64,000 nt of DNA. Source: Castellaniella sp040276085. GTDB lineage: Bacteria; Pseudomonadota; Gammaproteobacteria; Burkholderiales; Burkholderiaceae_B. The stretch lies in assembly GCF_040276085.1 (NCBI RefSeq), contig NZ_JBELOK010000008.1, positions 62,001 through 126,000 of the forward strand. The letters run 5' to 3'. The notes beneath the pieces were generated by a model. That model did no database searches, was not told the DNA's origin, and worked only from the letters and a program-made list of their open reading frames with translations. Below, piece by piece: positions 1 to 7,406 of the stretch (position 1 is the first letter of the stretch; every line of letters starts with the position of its first letter). The position numbers and the translations under genes were made by a program.

Positions 1-1548
1 AAAGCCAAGGCGGGCTTTTTCAAGAAAGAAGGCAAGCAGATCCTGCGCATGGATCCCAAGGCCGGTCAGTATGTGCCTTCTGGCGAGAAGGCTGATGACG
101 AGGTCAAGGAAATCCTGAAAGAGCGTGATCCTGCCAAGCGCCTGCAGGCGCTGCATGATTCCGATCATCCCCAGGCCCAGTTTGTGTGGGCTGTCCTGAG
201 GGATACCTTCCATTACAGCGCGGTCCATCTGGGCGAGATCGCCGATAGCGCGCGCGAGCTGGATCAGGCCATGAAATGGGGCTTTGGGCACAGCTTTGGG
301 CCTTTCGAGATCTGGCAGGCAGCCGGTTGGCAGCGGGTGGCAGGTTGGATCAACGAGGATATTGCTGCAGGCAAAACCTTATCGTCCGCGCCGCTGCCCC
401 AGTGGGCCACACAGGGCCCCGTGTGGGAAACTCAGGCCGTGCATACACCAGAGGGCTCGTACAGCCCGGCGGGCAACGTCTACGTACCGCGCAGCACCTT
501 GCCGGTGTATCAGCGCCAGATCGGGGCGCCCCGGCTGGTGGGCGAAGGCCCGGTACTGGTGCCGCAGGTTGTCTACGAAAACGACGCCATCTTGTGCTGG
601 ACCTTGCCTCAGCCGCATCCGCAAAATGTGTTGATTGCATCCTTCAAGACCAAAATGCATACGCTCAGCCCCGATGTGGTGCGCGGCGTGACGCACGCGG
701 TTGATCTGGCAGAGCAGGGCTATAAGGCGCTGGTTATCGGCCAACTCGAAGACCCTTTCTCGGCAGGGGCTGATCTGAAAGCCATGTTGCCGGCTTTCAT
801 GGCCGGTGGCGTCAAGGCGGTTGAGCCCATCCAAAAGGAAATGCAGGACATGGTGCTGCGGGTGCGCTATGCCCAGGTGCCGGTGGTGGCAGCCGTGGCC
901 GGCCTGGCACTGGGCGGTGGCTGCGAGCTCTCCGTGCATTGTGCCCGTCGTGTGGCGCACCTCGAAACCTACATTGGTCTGGTGGAGGTAGGTATCGGCC
1001 TGGTACCGGGTGCGGGTGGCATGACATATAGTGCGCGCCGCGCAGCCGAGATCCAGGCCCAGTCGGCCCCGGATGCGCCCTTGCTGGCTTATGTCAAAAA
1101 CTTTGTGCTGTCCGTGGCCACTGCCCGTGTGTCCAAGTCGGCACTCGAAGCGCGTGAGATCGGCTACCTGCGGGATTCCGATCCTATCGTGATGAACCGC
1201 CACGAGCTGCTGTATGTGGCGGTGCGCGAGGCAGCCAACCTGGCCGAGCAAGGGTACCGTCCACCGCTGCCCGCCCGCTTTGCGGTCGCTGGTCGGGATG
1301 CCATCGCAACCTTGCGTGCACAACTGGTGAACATGCAGGTGGGTGGTTATATCAGCGATTACGATTTTCACATTGGCCTGGAGGTGGCGACAGCCATCTG
1401 CGGCGGTGACGTCGATCCCAACAGCCTGGTGGATGAGGCCTGGATGCTCAAGCTTGAGCGCAAGGCCTTCCTGAGTCTGCTGGCCAACCCCAAGACACAA
1501 GAGCGTATTGCCGGCCTGCTGCAAACCGGCAAGCCCGTCCGCAATTAA
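1..1548 (+). CDS. 3-hydroxyacyl-CoA dehydrogenase/enoyl-CoA hydratase, FadN-like (5'-truncated by window edge)
   Basis: The reading frame is open to base 1, so the N-terminal NAD-binding dehydrogenase half lies outside the window; about 515 codons remain. The first part resembles the C-terminal dehydrogenase domain (FGPFEIWQAAG). The last ~300 residues are a crotonase domain, with FSAGADLKAM and the oxyanion-hole region AGLALGGGCELS. Dehydrogenase first and hydratase last is the FadN-type order, opposite to E. coli FadB. It would carry out two steps of fatty acid beta-oxidation in the cytoplasm. The thiolase gene follows after 11 bp, so the two are almost certainly one operon. Confidence 0.9.
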   Translation, partial: KAKAGFFKKEGKQILRMDPKAGQYVPSGEKADDEVKEILKERDPAKRLQALHDSDHPQAQFVWAVLRDTFHYSAVHLGEIADSARELDQAMKWGFGHSFGPFEIWQAAGWQRVAGWINEDIAAGKTLSSAPLPQWATQGPVWETQAVHTPEGSYSPAGNVYVPRSTLPVYQRQIGAPRLVGEGPVLVPQVVYENDAILCWTLPQPHPQNVLIASFKTKMHTLSPDVVRGVTHAVDLAEQGYKALVIGQLEDPFSAGADLKAMLPAFMAGGVKAVEPIQKEMQDMVLRVRYAQVPVVAAVAGLALGGGCELSVHCARRVAHLETYIGLVEVGIGLVPGAGGMTYSARRAAEIQAQSAPDAPLLAYVKNFVLSVATARVSKSALEAREIGYLRDSDPIVMNRHELLYVAVREAANLAEQGYRPPLPARFAVAGRDAIATLRAQLVNMQVGGYISDYDFHIGLEVATAICGGDVDPNSLVDEAWMLKLERKAFLSLLANPKTQERIAGLLQTGKPVRN

Positions 1549-1559
1549 GGAGACTTTCG

Positions 1560-2756
1560 ATGACTGCCCTGCAACAAGCTTATATCGTCGCTGCGACGCG
1601 CACGCCCATCGGCAAGGCCCCGCGCGGTATGTATTCCCATACGCGCCCGGACGACCTCCTGGCCAGAACCATCCAGGGCGTGCTGGCCCAGGCACCGAAC
1701 CTTGATCCGGCCGCAATCGAGGACGCGATCGTGGGTTGCGCGATTCCCGAAGGCCCCCAGGGCCTGAACGTTGGCCGTGTGGGCGTGCTGCTGGCTGGGC
1801 TGCCCCAGTCGGTGGCAGGTGTAACGGTAAACCGCTTTTGCGCCTCCGGCCTTACAGCAGTGGCCATGGCGGCAGACCGCATCCGCGTGGGTGAGGCCGA
1901 TGTGATGCTGGCCTGCGGGACAGAATCCATGAGCCTGGTGCCCACCATGGGGATCAGCACCTCTTTTAGCCCGGATGTGTATCTGAATGATGAAAATATC
2001 GGCATTGCGTATGGCATGGGAGCGACAGCCGAGCAAGTAGCCGAGCGCTGGGATATCTCGCGGGCGGACCAGGATGCCTTTGCCTTGCGCTCTCATCAGC
2101 GTGCCCTGGCCGCACAAAAAGCAGGCGAGTTCACCGATGAGATGCTGCCAGTGGAGATTGTGCGCCGGATACCGGATCTGGCAACCGGCGAGGTGCGTGA
2201 AACGCGCCATACCGTCGCGCTGGATGAAGGCCCGCGGGCAGACACCAGCCTTGAGGCGCTTGCCCGTCTGCGCCCTGTGTTTTCTGCCAAGGGTAGCGTT
2301 ACGGCAGGCAACAGCTCGCAAACTTCGGATGGCGCCGGTGCACTGCTGGTGGTGTCCGAGCGGGCGCTAAAAGAACACAATCTCACGCCTCTGGCGCGCT
2401 TTGTGTCTTTTGCTGTGCGCGGCGTGCCGCCTGACATCATGGGGATCGGCCCCAAAGAAGCAATTCCAGCCGTTCTCAAAAAAGCGGGTCTGCGCCTGGA
2501 TCAGATGGGCTGGATCGAGCTCAATGAAGCGTTTGCAGCGCAGTCGCTGGCGGTCATTCGTGATTTGGGGCTTAACGAGGACGTGGTCAACCCCATGGGT
2601 GGCGCCATTGCCTTGGGCCATCCCCTGGGGGCCACCGGGGCGATCCGCTCTGCCACCACGATTCATGCCATGCGCAGGCACAATCTGCAGTACGGGATGG
2701 TGACGATGTGCGTCGGCACCGGGATGGGCGCAGCTGGCATCTACGAACGCTGCTGA
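1560..2756 (+). CDS. fadA: acetyl-CoA acyltransferase (thiolase)
   Basis: A 398-aa thiolase, normal for the family. The acylated cysteine is Cys94 in NRFCASGLTA. The C-terminal catalytic motifs are GHPLGATGA and the second cysteine in MCVGTGMGAAG. It cleaves 3-ketoacyl-CoA with CoA, the last step of the beta-oxidation cycle. It starts 11 bp after the FadN-like gene with AAGGAG just upstream, so it should be co-transcribed and form the trifunctional unit with it. An acetyl-CoA acetyltransferase working in the reverse direction cannot be excluded from sequence, but the neighbour favours degradation. Confidence 0.93.
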   Translation: MTALQQAYIVAATRTPIGKAPRGMYSHTRPDDLLARTIQGVLAQAPNLDPAAIEDAIVGCAIPEGPQGLNVGRVGVLLAGLPQSVAGVTVNRFCASGLTAVAMAADRIRVGEADVMLACGTESMSLVPTMGISTSFSPDVYLNDENIGIAYGMGATAEQVAERWDISRADQDAFALRSHQRALAAQKAGEFTDEMLPVEIVRRIPDLATGEVRETRHTVALDEGPRADTSLEALARLRPVFSAKGSVTAGNSSQTSDGAGALLVVSERALKEHNLTPLARFVSFAVRGVPPDIMGIGPKEAIPAVLKKAGLRLDQMGWIELNEAFAAQSLAVIRDLGLNEDVVNPMGGAIALGHPLGATGAIRSATTIHAMRRHNLQYGMVTMCVGTGMGAAGIYERC

Positions 2757-2758
2757 TT

Positions 2759-2839
2759 GGCCGCTGCCCGGGCAGCGGCCCCAAGCAGGGCTGGTTTTCA
2801 GCCACGGTGACTAAGCATACTTGGTCACCGTGGCTTTTT
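2759..2839 (+). terminator. tandem hairpins ending the fad operon
   Basis: A perfect 22-bp palindrome at 2759-2780 (centre CCCGGG) follows the thiolase stop by two bases. A second hairpin pairs GCCACGGTGAC (2801-2811) with GTCACCGTGGC (2824-2834) and is followed by TTTTT at 2835-2839, a standard rho-independent terminator on the plus strand. The second arm and T run lie inside the last codons of the convergent permease gene. Confidence 0.85.
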
Positions 2840-3665
2840 CGAGGCGGGAAATCGCCAAATACATCAGGCCCGATAGCAGCGCCAGCACAACGATGGCGGC
2901 CATCACAATATTAAGTTTGAATATTTGGCTGCCATTGATGATCAGGAACCCCAGCCCCTGACTGGCAGACTGGAATTCACCCACGATGACACCCACCAGG
3001 GCAAGGCCGATGTTCATTTTGAGGGCTGCCAGCATGGTTGGGACACTGCCTGGCAACACCACCATGGTCAAGACCTGCCTGCGTGTTGCACCCAGGGTGA
3101 TCGCCAGCTTGATCTTGTTGGAGTCAATGCCACGAAAACCTTCATAGACCACCATGATTGTGATGAAGATCGAGATGGCGACGGCCATGCCGTAGATGGA
3201 GTAATCCGGGCCCAGCCAGATATAGAAAATAGGCACCAGGGCGATCTTGGGCATGGCATTGGCAATCACCATGAAAGGATCAATGACCTTGTAGAGCGTG
3301 GTGGACCACCACAGCATGGCGGCAATGGCGATGCCAACCACCATGCTGAACGTGAAACCCACGAGGGTTGCCCGAAATGTGGCCCATGTGTGGGCCAGGA
3401 GATCGCCGTTTTCAAATAAGTCCACCAAGGTGGGCCAGACGGCGCTCGGGTAGCTGGTCAGCAGCGGGTTCATGAGGTGCGTGCGGGCCAGGATTTCCCA
3501 TAGTGCAAGCACCGCCAGCAGCAGAATGAACCTGGCAGTCAGCACAAAGCGGCGCCGACTGGTTTCGCGGCGCAGATAGGCGGCGTAGGCCGGGCTGGGG
3601 GTGGCGGAGGGGGCTTCCGCGTGTCCAGGGGAGGATAGGCTCATTTCAGTGGTTCGAGTATTCAT
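2811..3665 (-). CDS. ABC transporter permease, SsuC/TauC-like
   Basis: A 284-aa inner-membrane permease of the nitrate/sulfonate/taurine type (binding-protein-dependent transport family). Hydrophobic segments alternate with loops. The cytoplasmic EAA-type loop that docks on the ATPase is visible around LGATRRQVLTMVVLPGSVP. It is the last gene of a minus-strand importer set: binding protein, ATPase, permease, with 20 bp between ATPase and permease. The substrate is not evident; relatives carry sulfonates, thiamine precursors and other small organics. Its final codons double as the fad terminator of the opposite strand. Confidence 0.88.
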   Translation of the reverse strand: MNTRTTEMSLSSPGHAEAPSATPSPAYAAYLRRETSRRRFVLTARFILLLAVLALWEILARTHLMNPLLTSYPSAVWPTLVDLFENGDLLAHTWATFRATLVGFTFSMVVGIAIAAMLWWSTTLYKVIDPFMVIANAMPKIALVPIFYIWLGPDYSIYGMAVAISIFITIMVVYEGFRGIDSNKIKLAITLGATRRQVLTMVVLPGSVPTMLAALKMNIGLALVGVIVGEFQSASQGLGFLIINGSQIFKLNIVMAAIVVLALLSGLMYLAISRLEKATVTKYA

Positions 3666-3685
3666 TTGATCTGCTCCCGCGCGAC

Positions 3686-4516
3686 TTAGCCTTCGACGTG
3701 AACGTCAAGCTCGTCCCAAAGGGTGTTGAAATACGAAGTGAATTCAGGAAGTGCGCGTACTTCAAAAGGCGTTGGCCGACCCTTTACGCTTGGGAATCGG
3801 ATCGTGTGCTCCGATTTGATGCGTCCCGGACGGCGGGACAGCACAACAACCCTGTCCGTCATGGAAATCGCTTCACCGATATCGTGTGTGACCAGCACCA
3901 CCGTCTTGCCTTCAGCACGCAAGACTTCTACGACTTCATCAGCGATGGCAAGCCTGGTTTGCGAATCCAGGGCGGAGAACGGTTCGTCCAGCAGCACCAC
4001 ATCCGGGTTTGTGGTGAGCGTGCGGGCCAGGGCAACACGCTGTCGCATGCCGCCGGACAACGCCTTGGGGTATTGATCCAAAAAGCGGCCCAGACCGCAT
4101 TTTTCGAGGAAATGGACGGCCCGATCCCGTGCCACACGGATGTCACGCCCCTGAATCTGGGCGCCCAGCAGAGCGTTATCCAGGATCGTGCGCCATTCGA
4201 ACAGATAGTCTTGCTGCAGCATGTAGCCGATTTTGGGTGAGGGCGTGGTAACTGGCTGATTTCCCACGTGCACCGTGCCTTCTGAAGGGGGCAGGAGCCC
4301 GGCGATGATGGACAACAGCGTACTTTTTCCACAGCCCGATTGGCCAATCAGGCTGACGAATTCACCTGGCTCGATGGTCAGCGAGACATCCGACAGGGCC
4401 AGTATCTCTACCTTTGGTGTGAAATAGCGCAGTGAGACATGACTGATCCTGATCCGGTTTTCCGCATGGACCGGACGTTCCAGCGTACAGGTATCTGAAG
4501 CTTCTGTTGCGATCAT
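3686..4516 (-). CDS. ABC transporter ATP-binding protein, SsuB/TauB-like
   Basis: A 276-aa ATPase with Walker A GQSGCGKST, signature LSGGMRQRVALA, Walker B VVLLDEPFSALD and the switch histidine in VLVTHDIGEA. This is the nitrate/sulfonate/taurine class that powers uptake through the neighbouring permease. Its ATG overlaps the stop of the binding-protein gene by 4 bases, so translation is coupled. The substrate cannot be read from the ATPase. Confidence 0.9.
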   Translation of the reverse strand: MIATEASDTCTLERPVHAENRIRISHVSLRYFTPKVEILALSDVSLTIEPGEFVSLIGQSGCGKSTLLSIIAGLLPPSEGTVHVGNQPVTTPSPKIGYMLQQDYLFEWRTILDNALLGAQIQGRDIRVARDRAVHFLEKCGLGRFLDQYPKALSGGMRQRVALARTLTTNPDVVLLDEPFSALDSQTRLAIADEVVEVLRAEGKTVVLVTHDIGEAISMTDRVVVLSRRPGRIKSEHTIRFPSVKGRPTPFEVRALPEFTSYFNTLWDELDVHVEG

Positions 4517-5547
4517 GGCGTTACCTTTTTGGCAAAACTGACATCAACCAGTTGCGCATAGGGCACCCGCTGTTCAGGCTTGAGCAAGCCGCGGTCGATC
4601 AGCATGTCCTGAAGCTTTTCCATGGCGGCCTGTTCGATCAGCGGATTTTTCTTCCAGAGATGCAAGGGGCGATAGCGGTTGATCGCCTTGACCAGTTCTG
4701 CCTGGCTTACACCGGGAAAATACGACTCTATATGCTTGGCAAGATCTTCTGCGGTGGCCGTCTCGACGTATTTCTGTGCCCGATAAATTGCTTTGGTCCA
4801 GGCGTCCAGCACCTCCGGGTGCTCCTTGATGTAGGTATCCGTTGTGGTAAAGGCCGTGAAGTCTACCGGCCCGACCTCATGGCCAATTGAGGCCACCACT
4901 TCGCCCTTGCCCGCCTTTTCCATGTTGCTTGCCTCGGGTTCAAGAAAAATGGCGTAGTCGGTTCTGTCTGCCATCCATGCGCCGGCGCGCGCAGCGGGCC
5001 CGATATTGCTGACAATCTTGACGTCCTTGTCAGGATCCAGGCCATGTTGCTTGAGCGCTGTTTCAAGGAATACATCGGGGTTTGAGCCTTGGCGGAACGA
5101 CATGACAGACTTGCCTTTCATGTCATTCCAGTTAAAAGGCTTGGTGGGGGTTTTACCCAACAGCAGGAACCCATCAGTTGCGGTGAGGCCGGCAAACAGG
5201 CGGGTTTTTACCGGGGATTCGCTATTGTTGACATAGACCGATGCCTCCGGGCCAATCAACACCACATCAGCACCGCCTGACAGCAATGCGGCCATGCCCT
5301 TATCGGTTCCCTGAGAGGTCTTGAGGGAGACATCCAGCCCTTCGTCTGTGAAATACCCCTGGTTCAAGGCCACATACATGGGCATATAGAGAATGGAGCG
5401 CACCACTTCCTGGTAGCGGACCTTGGTGGGTGATGCGGCGTTGACGGGCATGGTCGATAGCGCCACGCCGCCCGCGATGGCGAGCGATAAGGCGGTATGG
5501 AAAGGCCGGTGCAGCGCGAGGCTTCGTAGCGATTTGAAGATGTTCAT
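4513..5547 (-). CDS. ABC transporter substrate-binding protein, NMT1/THI5-like
   Basis: A 344-aa periplasmic binding protein. It begins with a Sec signal peptide: basic LRSLALHRPF, a hydrophobic stretch, and probable cleavage after VNA near residue 38. The mature part has the NMT1/SsuA-type start (VRYQEVVRSILYMPMYVALNQGYF, then DEGLDVSL) and a DVVLIGPEASVY motif that in relatives forms part of the ligand cleft. The first gene of this transporter set, it is 62 bp downstream of the Nif3-like gene on the same strand. The NMT1/SsuA family binds pyrimidines, sulfonates, nitrate and riboflavin-like compounds; the actual ligand is unknown here. Confidence 0.88.
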   Translation of the reverse strand: MNIFKSLRSLALHRPFHTALSLAIAGGVALSTMPVNAASPTKVRYQEVVRSILYMPMYVALNQGYFTDEGLDVSLKTSQGTDKGMAALLSGGADVVLIGPEASVYVNNSESPVKTRLFAGLTATDGFLLLGKTPTKPFNWNDMKGKSVMSFRQGSNPDVFLETALKQHGLDPDKDVKIVSNIGPAARAGAWMADRTDYAIFLEPEASNMEKAGKGEVVASIGHEVGPVDFTAFTTTDTYIKEHPEVLDAWTKAIYRAQKYVETATAEDLAKHIESYFPGVSQAELVKAINRYRPLHLWKKNPLIEQAAMEKLQDMLIDRGLLKPEQRVPYAQLVDVSFAKKVTP

Positions 5548-5609
5548 CGTTTTGTCTCCTGTCGTTTTGATTCATTTATATCAACGGGCAGTGCGGCATT
5601 TACACAGGA

Positions 5610-6635
5610 TCATCCTGCGAAGGTCAATGCATTTTTCCCAAGAAGGTGCGCTTCCGAGAAGCGCCTGGCGTACTCTTGCATTCTTGCGTTTCCGAATACG
5701 TCGATTGGGGTGGAAGTGACGCGTTCCCTGAAAATTTGCACGTCGACCTCATCGAGCAGGCGCTGCAGGGCGCGTGCAAGCGGCATGCCGTTTTCCATGA
5801 TCTCCAGCACATGGCTGTTGCCAACCATCAATTGAAGCCCCAGCTCTTTGGCGGCCTCGATCAGTGCGTGCCCCTCGTAGACCCGGCTGATGGAGGCCAG
5901 CACGGTATTGATATCGGGGTCTTCCTTGATGGCCGCACGCAGATGGTCGGGGGTGAAGCCGGTATGTGGAAATATATGCACCAGTTTGTGGATCGGGCTG
6001 TCAGCATCGCCCAGCAGGACGCGTCCCCGGGTAACCAGGCTGCCCTCCTGGATGTCGTTGGAGCCTTTAAGGCGCCTTTCGGCTTCCAGCATGTCCCTTT
6101 CCACCTCCAGCCCCATGAAGCTGTCCAGGCGAGTCAGAATATCGCGCATGCTGCGCACTCCCTCCAGCGGCGTACCCACATACATGACGTTGCCGTGCAG
6201 CCCGCCGTACGCGATGCTGCTCTTCAGGATTGAGTGGCCATGCAGATGGGCGATTCCGGGGTGCAAACCGTGAAAGGCCTCATGGCATTCCAGCACTGCA
6301 ATCCCATATAGATCCAGATAATCCCTGAGGGTCACGCCGCCGCAACTGGCGGCATCTGCCACCGGATGGTGCGCCACAATGGCGTCAACACCAGTGGCGC
6401 CTGCCAGTTCGACGCTTTGTTCGGTGAGCGTCATGCAGACCGCGATTTTTTTGATTTCCTTTGTCGGGTCGCCATGGATGAGGCTGGGGATTTCCAGCAC
6501 GCTCTTGCCGTAGATACCGGATGATTTCAGTATGACGAATTTGTAGCTGCCGTCCCTGGCCGCCTCGACAGAAGGAGCCATGCGTCCGTCCGTAATGATG
6601 TTCAGGGAATCCAGGAGGTCGGCAACTGTCTTCAT
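5610..6635 (-). CDS. Nif3-like (DUF34) dinuclear metal centre protein
   Basis: A 341-aa protein of the Nif3/DUF34 family, from the ATG at 6635 (MKTVADLLDSL). A longer in-frame start at 6728 would read through a terminator hairpin and was rejected. Metal-ligand motifs typical of the family are AHHPVAD in the N-terminal half and GNSHVLEI near the C-terminus. The family forms hexameric rings with a two-metal site; its biochemical role is unsettled and the GTP cyclohydrolase annotation found in databases is doubtful. Here it heads a cluster with an NMT1-type ABC importer, suggesting a role in uptake or handling of the imported compound or its metal; this is inference. Confidence 0.8.
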   Translation of the reverse strand: MKTVADLLDSLNIITDGRMAPSVEAARDGSYKFVILKSSGIYGKSVLEIPSLIHGDPTKEIKKIAVCMTLTEQSVELAGATGVDAIVAHHPVADAASCGGVTLRDYLDLYGIAVLECHEAFHGLHPGIAHLHGHSILKSSIAYGGLHGNVMYVGTPLEGVRSMRDILTRLDSFMGLEVERDMLEAERRLKGSNDIQEGSLVTRGRVLLGDADSPIHKLVHIFPHTGFTPDHLRAAIKEDPDINTVLASISRVYEGHALIEAAKELGLQLMVGNSHVLEIMENGMPLARALQRLLDEVDVQIFRERVTSTPIDVFGNARMQEYARRFSEAHLLGKNALTFAG

Positions 6636-6649
6636 TTTGAAAATCCAAT

Positions 6650-6700
6650 AAAAAAGCCGGCACCAAGCGCTGGAATCGTCTTCCAGTGTTCGGTGCCGGC
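6650..6700 (-). terminator. terminator or attenuator in the leader of the Nif3-like gene
   Basis: On the minus strand, GCCGGCACC pairs with GGTGCCGGC (6692-6700 with 6656-6664). An inner CTGGAA/TTCCAG pairing extends the stem, and six T residues follow. The T run ends only 14 nt before the Nif3 start codon. It either terminates the upstream DUF2294 gene, or it is an attenuator controlling the Nif3-ABC genes. Confidence 0.8.
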
Positions 6701-6806
6701 GATATCGTGCGCTTTCGGATGCCTGCACATGTTGTGCAGAGAACCTGAAAGACCTTCAACCAGCCAGCATGGGCTGCGTAGGGTATTGCATCACAGCATC
6801 GAGTGC
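6701..6806 (-). promoter_or_regulatory. structured leader between the DUF2294 and Nif3-like genes
   Basis: Read on the minus strand, this stretch holds a nested hairpin: CTTTCAGG pairs with CCGAAAG, and inside it CTGCAC pairs with GTGCAG around the loop AACAT. It is preceded by a small CAGCC/GGCTG hairpin. It sits immediately before the terminator. The layout, folded domain then terminator then start codon, is that of a transcription-attenuating leader. I could not match it to a known riboswitch class. Confidence 0.35.
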
Positions 6807-7178
6807 TTAATGCAAATACGTCTGTACTTCTTTCTTCAGCAGGACAAGCGTCGATGAGAGCTCGTCGTCCCGATCGTAATCTTTAAAGATGGAACTGACT
6901 TCAAATTGATAATTTTTGGTCAGGATTTCCTTGAATTGGCTTTTGAACAAGCGAACGAGGTAGTAGTCTGCGATGTCGGCCACCAGTGCCGACTGCTCGC
7001 TCACGATCTGTAGCGGTACAACTCTTTTGTGGACGGCCAACATGAAGATTTTTTCGTCCACGATGTCGATTTTCAGGGTGACAACCCCGGTGGCAAACAG
7101 GCGCGAATTGATTGCGTTGTAGTCGCGTGTCAATGCCTGCTTTAGTTCACCCAAGGTTTTGCACTGTTCCTGAGCCAT
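6807..7178 (-). CDS. DUF2294 / MpsC-like small protein
   Basis: A 123-aa soluble protein with no signal or membrane segment. It resembles the DUF2294 family (also named MpsC-like): a short N-terminal helix, then VVTLKIDIVDEKIFMLAVHK, and VRLFKSQFKEILTKNY near residues 75-95. AGGTAG lies 7 nt before the ATG. Molecular function of the family is not established. It is followed on the same strand by the Nif3-like gene, separated by 171 bp with a structured leader and terminator. The name comes from pattern memory, not a search. Confidence 0.6.
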   Translation of the reverse strand: MAQEQCKTLGELKQALTRDYNAINSRLFATGVVTLKIDIVDEKIFMLAVHKRVVPLQIVSEQSALVADIADYYLVRLFKSQFKEILTKNYQFEVSSIFKDYDRDDELSSTLVLLKKEVQTYLH

Positions 7179-7218
7179 GAAGCTACCTGTTGACGTTCAT
7201 TCACTGGCACTTAATTTA

Positions 7219-7247
7219 AGTATACAGTATATCGTTTGAATGTTTAC
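7219..7247 (-). promoter_or_regulatory. candidate promoter of the DUF2294 gene
   Basis: On the minus strand TAAACA (7242-7247) is separated by 17 bp from TATACT (7219-7224), about 40 nt upstream of the ATG at 7178. The spacing is ideal and the -10 is near consensus. The rest of the 228-bp divergent gap to pgi holds GTTTACCC-type sequences at 7242 and 7331. Confidence 0.4.
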
Positions 7248-7406
7248 CCCAGGGAAACCCTAGAATCAGAGCCAATATTCAGGGGTGGATAGCTTGTTTG
7301 TACTTCAACGAGTTCAGCGTGTGAGGTGGTGTTTACCCATAGTTTCTTACATCGGGGGGCAGAATCTCAAGTGTGCATCTCCAAGGGCACACTTTATACT
7401 TGCGCC

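Noticed and set aside
379..1716. A 445-codon open frame on the minus strand.
   Set aside because: It is fully antisense to the FadN-like and thiolase genes, has shadow-type composition and matches no family; high GC produces such frames throughout the window.
5610..6728. The longer start (6728) for the Nif3-like protein.
   Set aside because: The extra 31 codons run through a rho-independent terminator and are unlike Nif3; MKTVADLL at 6635 is the family start.
6695..6790. A TPP-riboswitch-like string on the plus strand (GGTGCC, CAGAGAACC, CTGCGTAGGG).
   Set aside because: Spacing and the P2/P4 pairings do not fit, the required GGGGTGC is missing, and no plus-strand gene follows; the minus-strand hairpins explain the region better.
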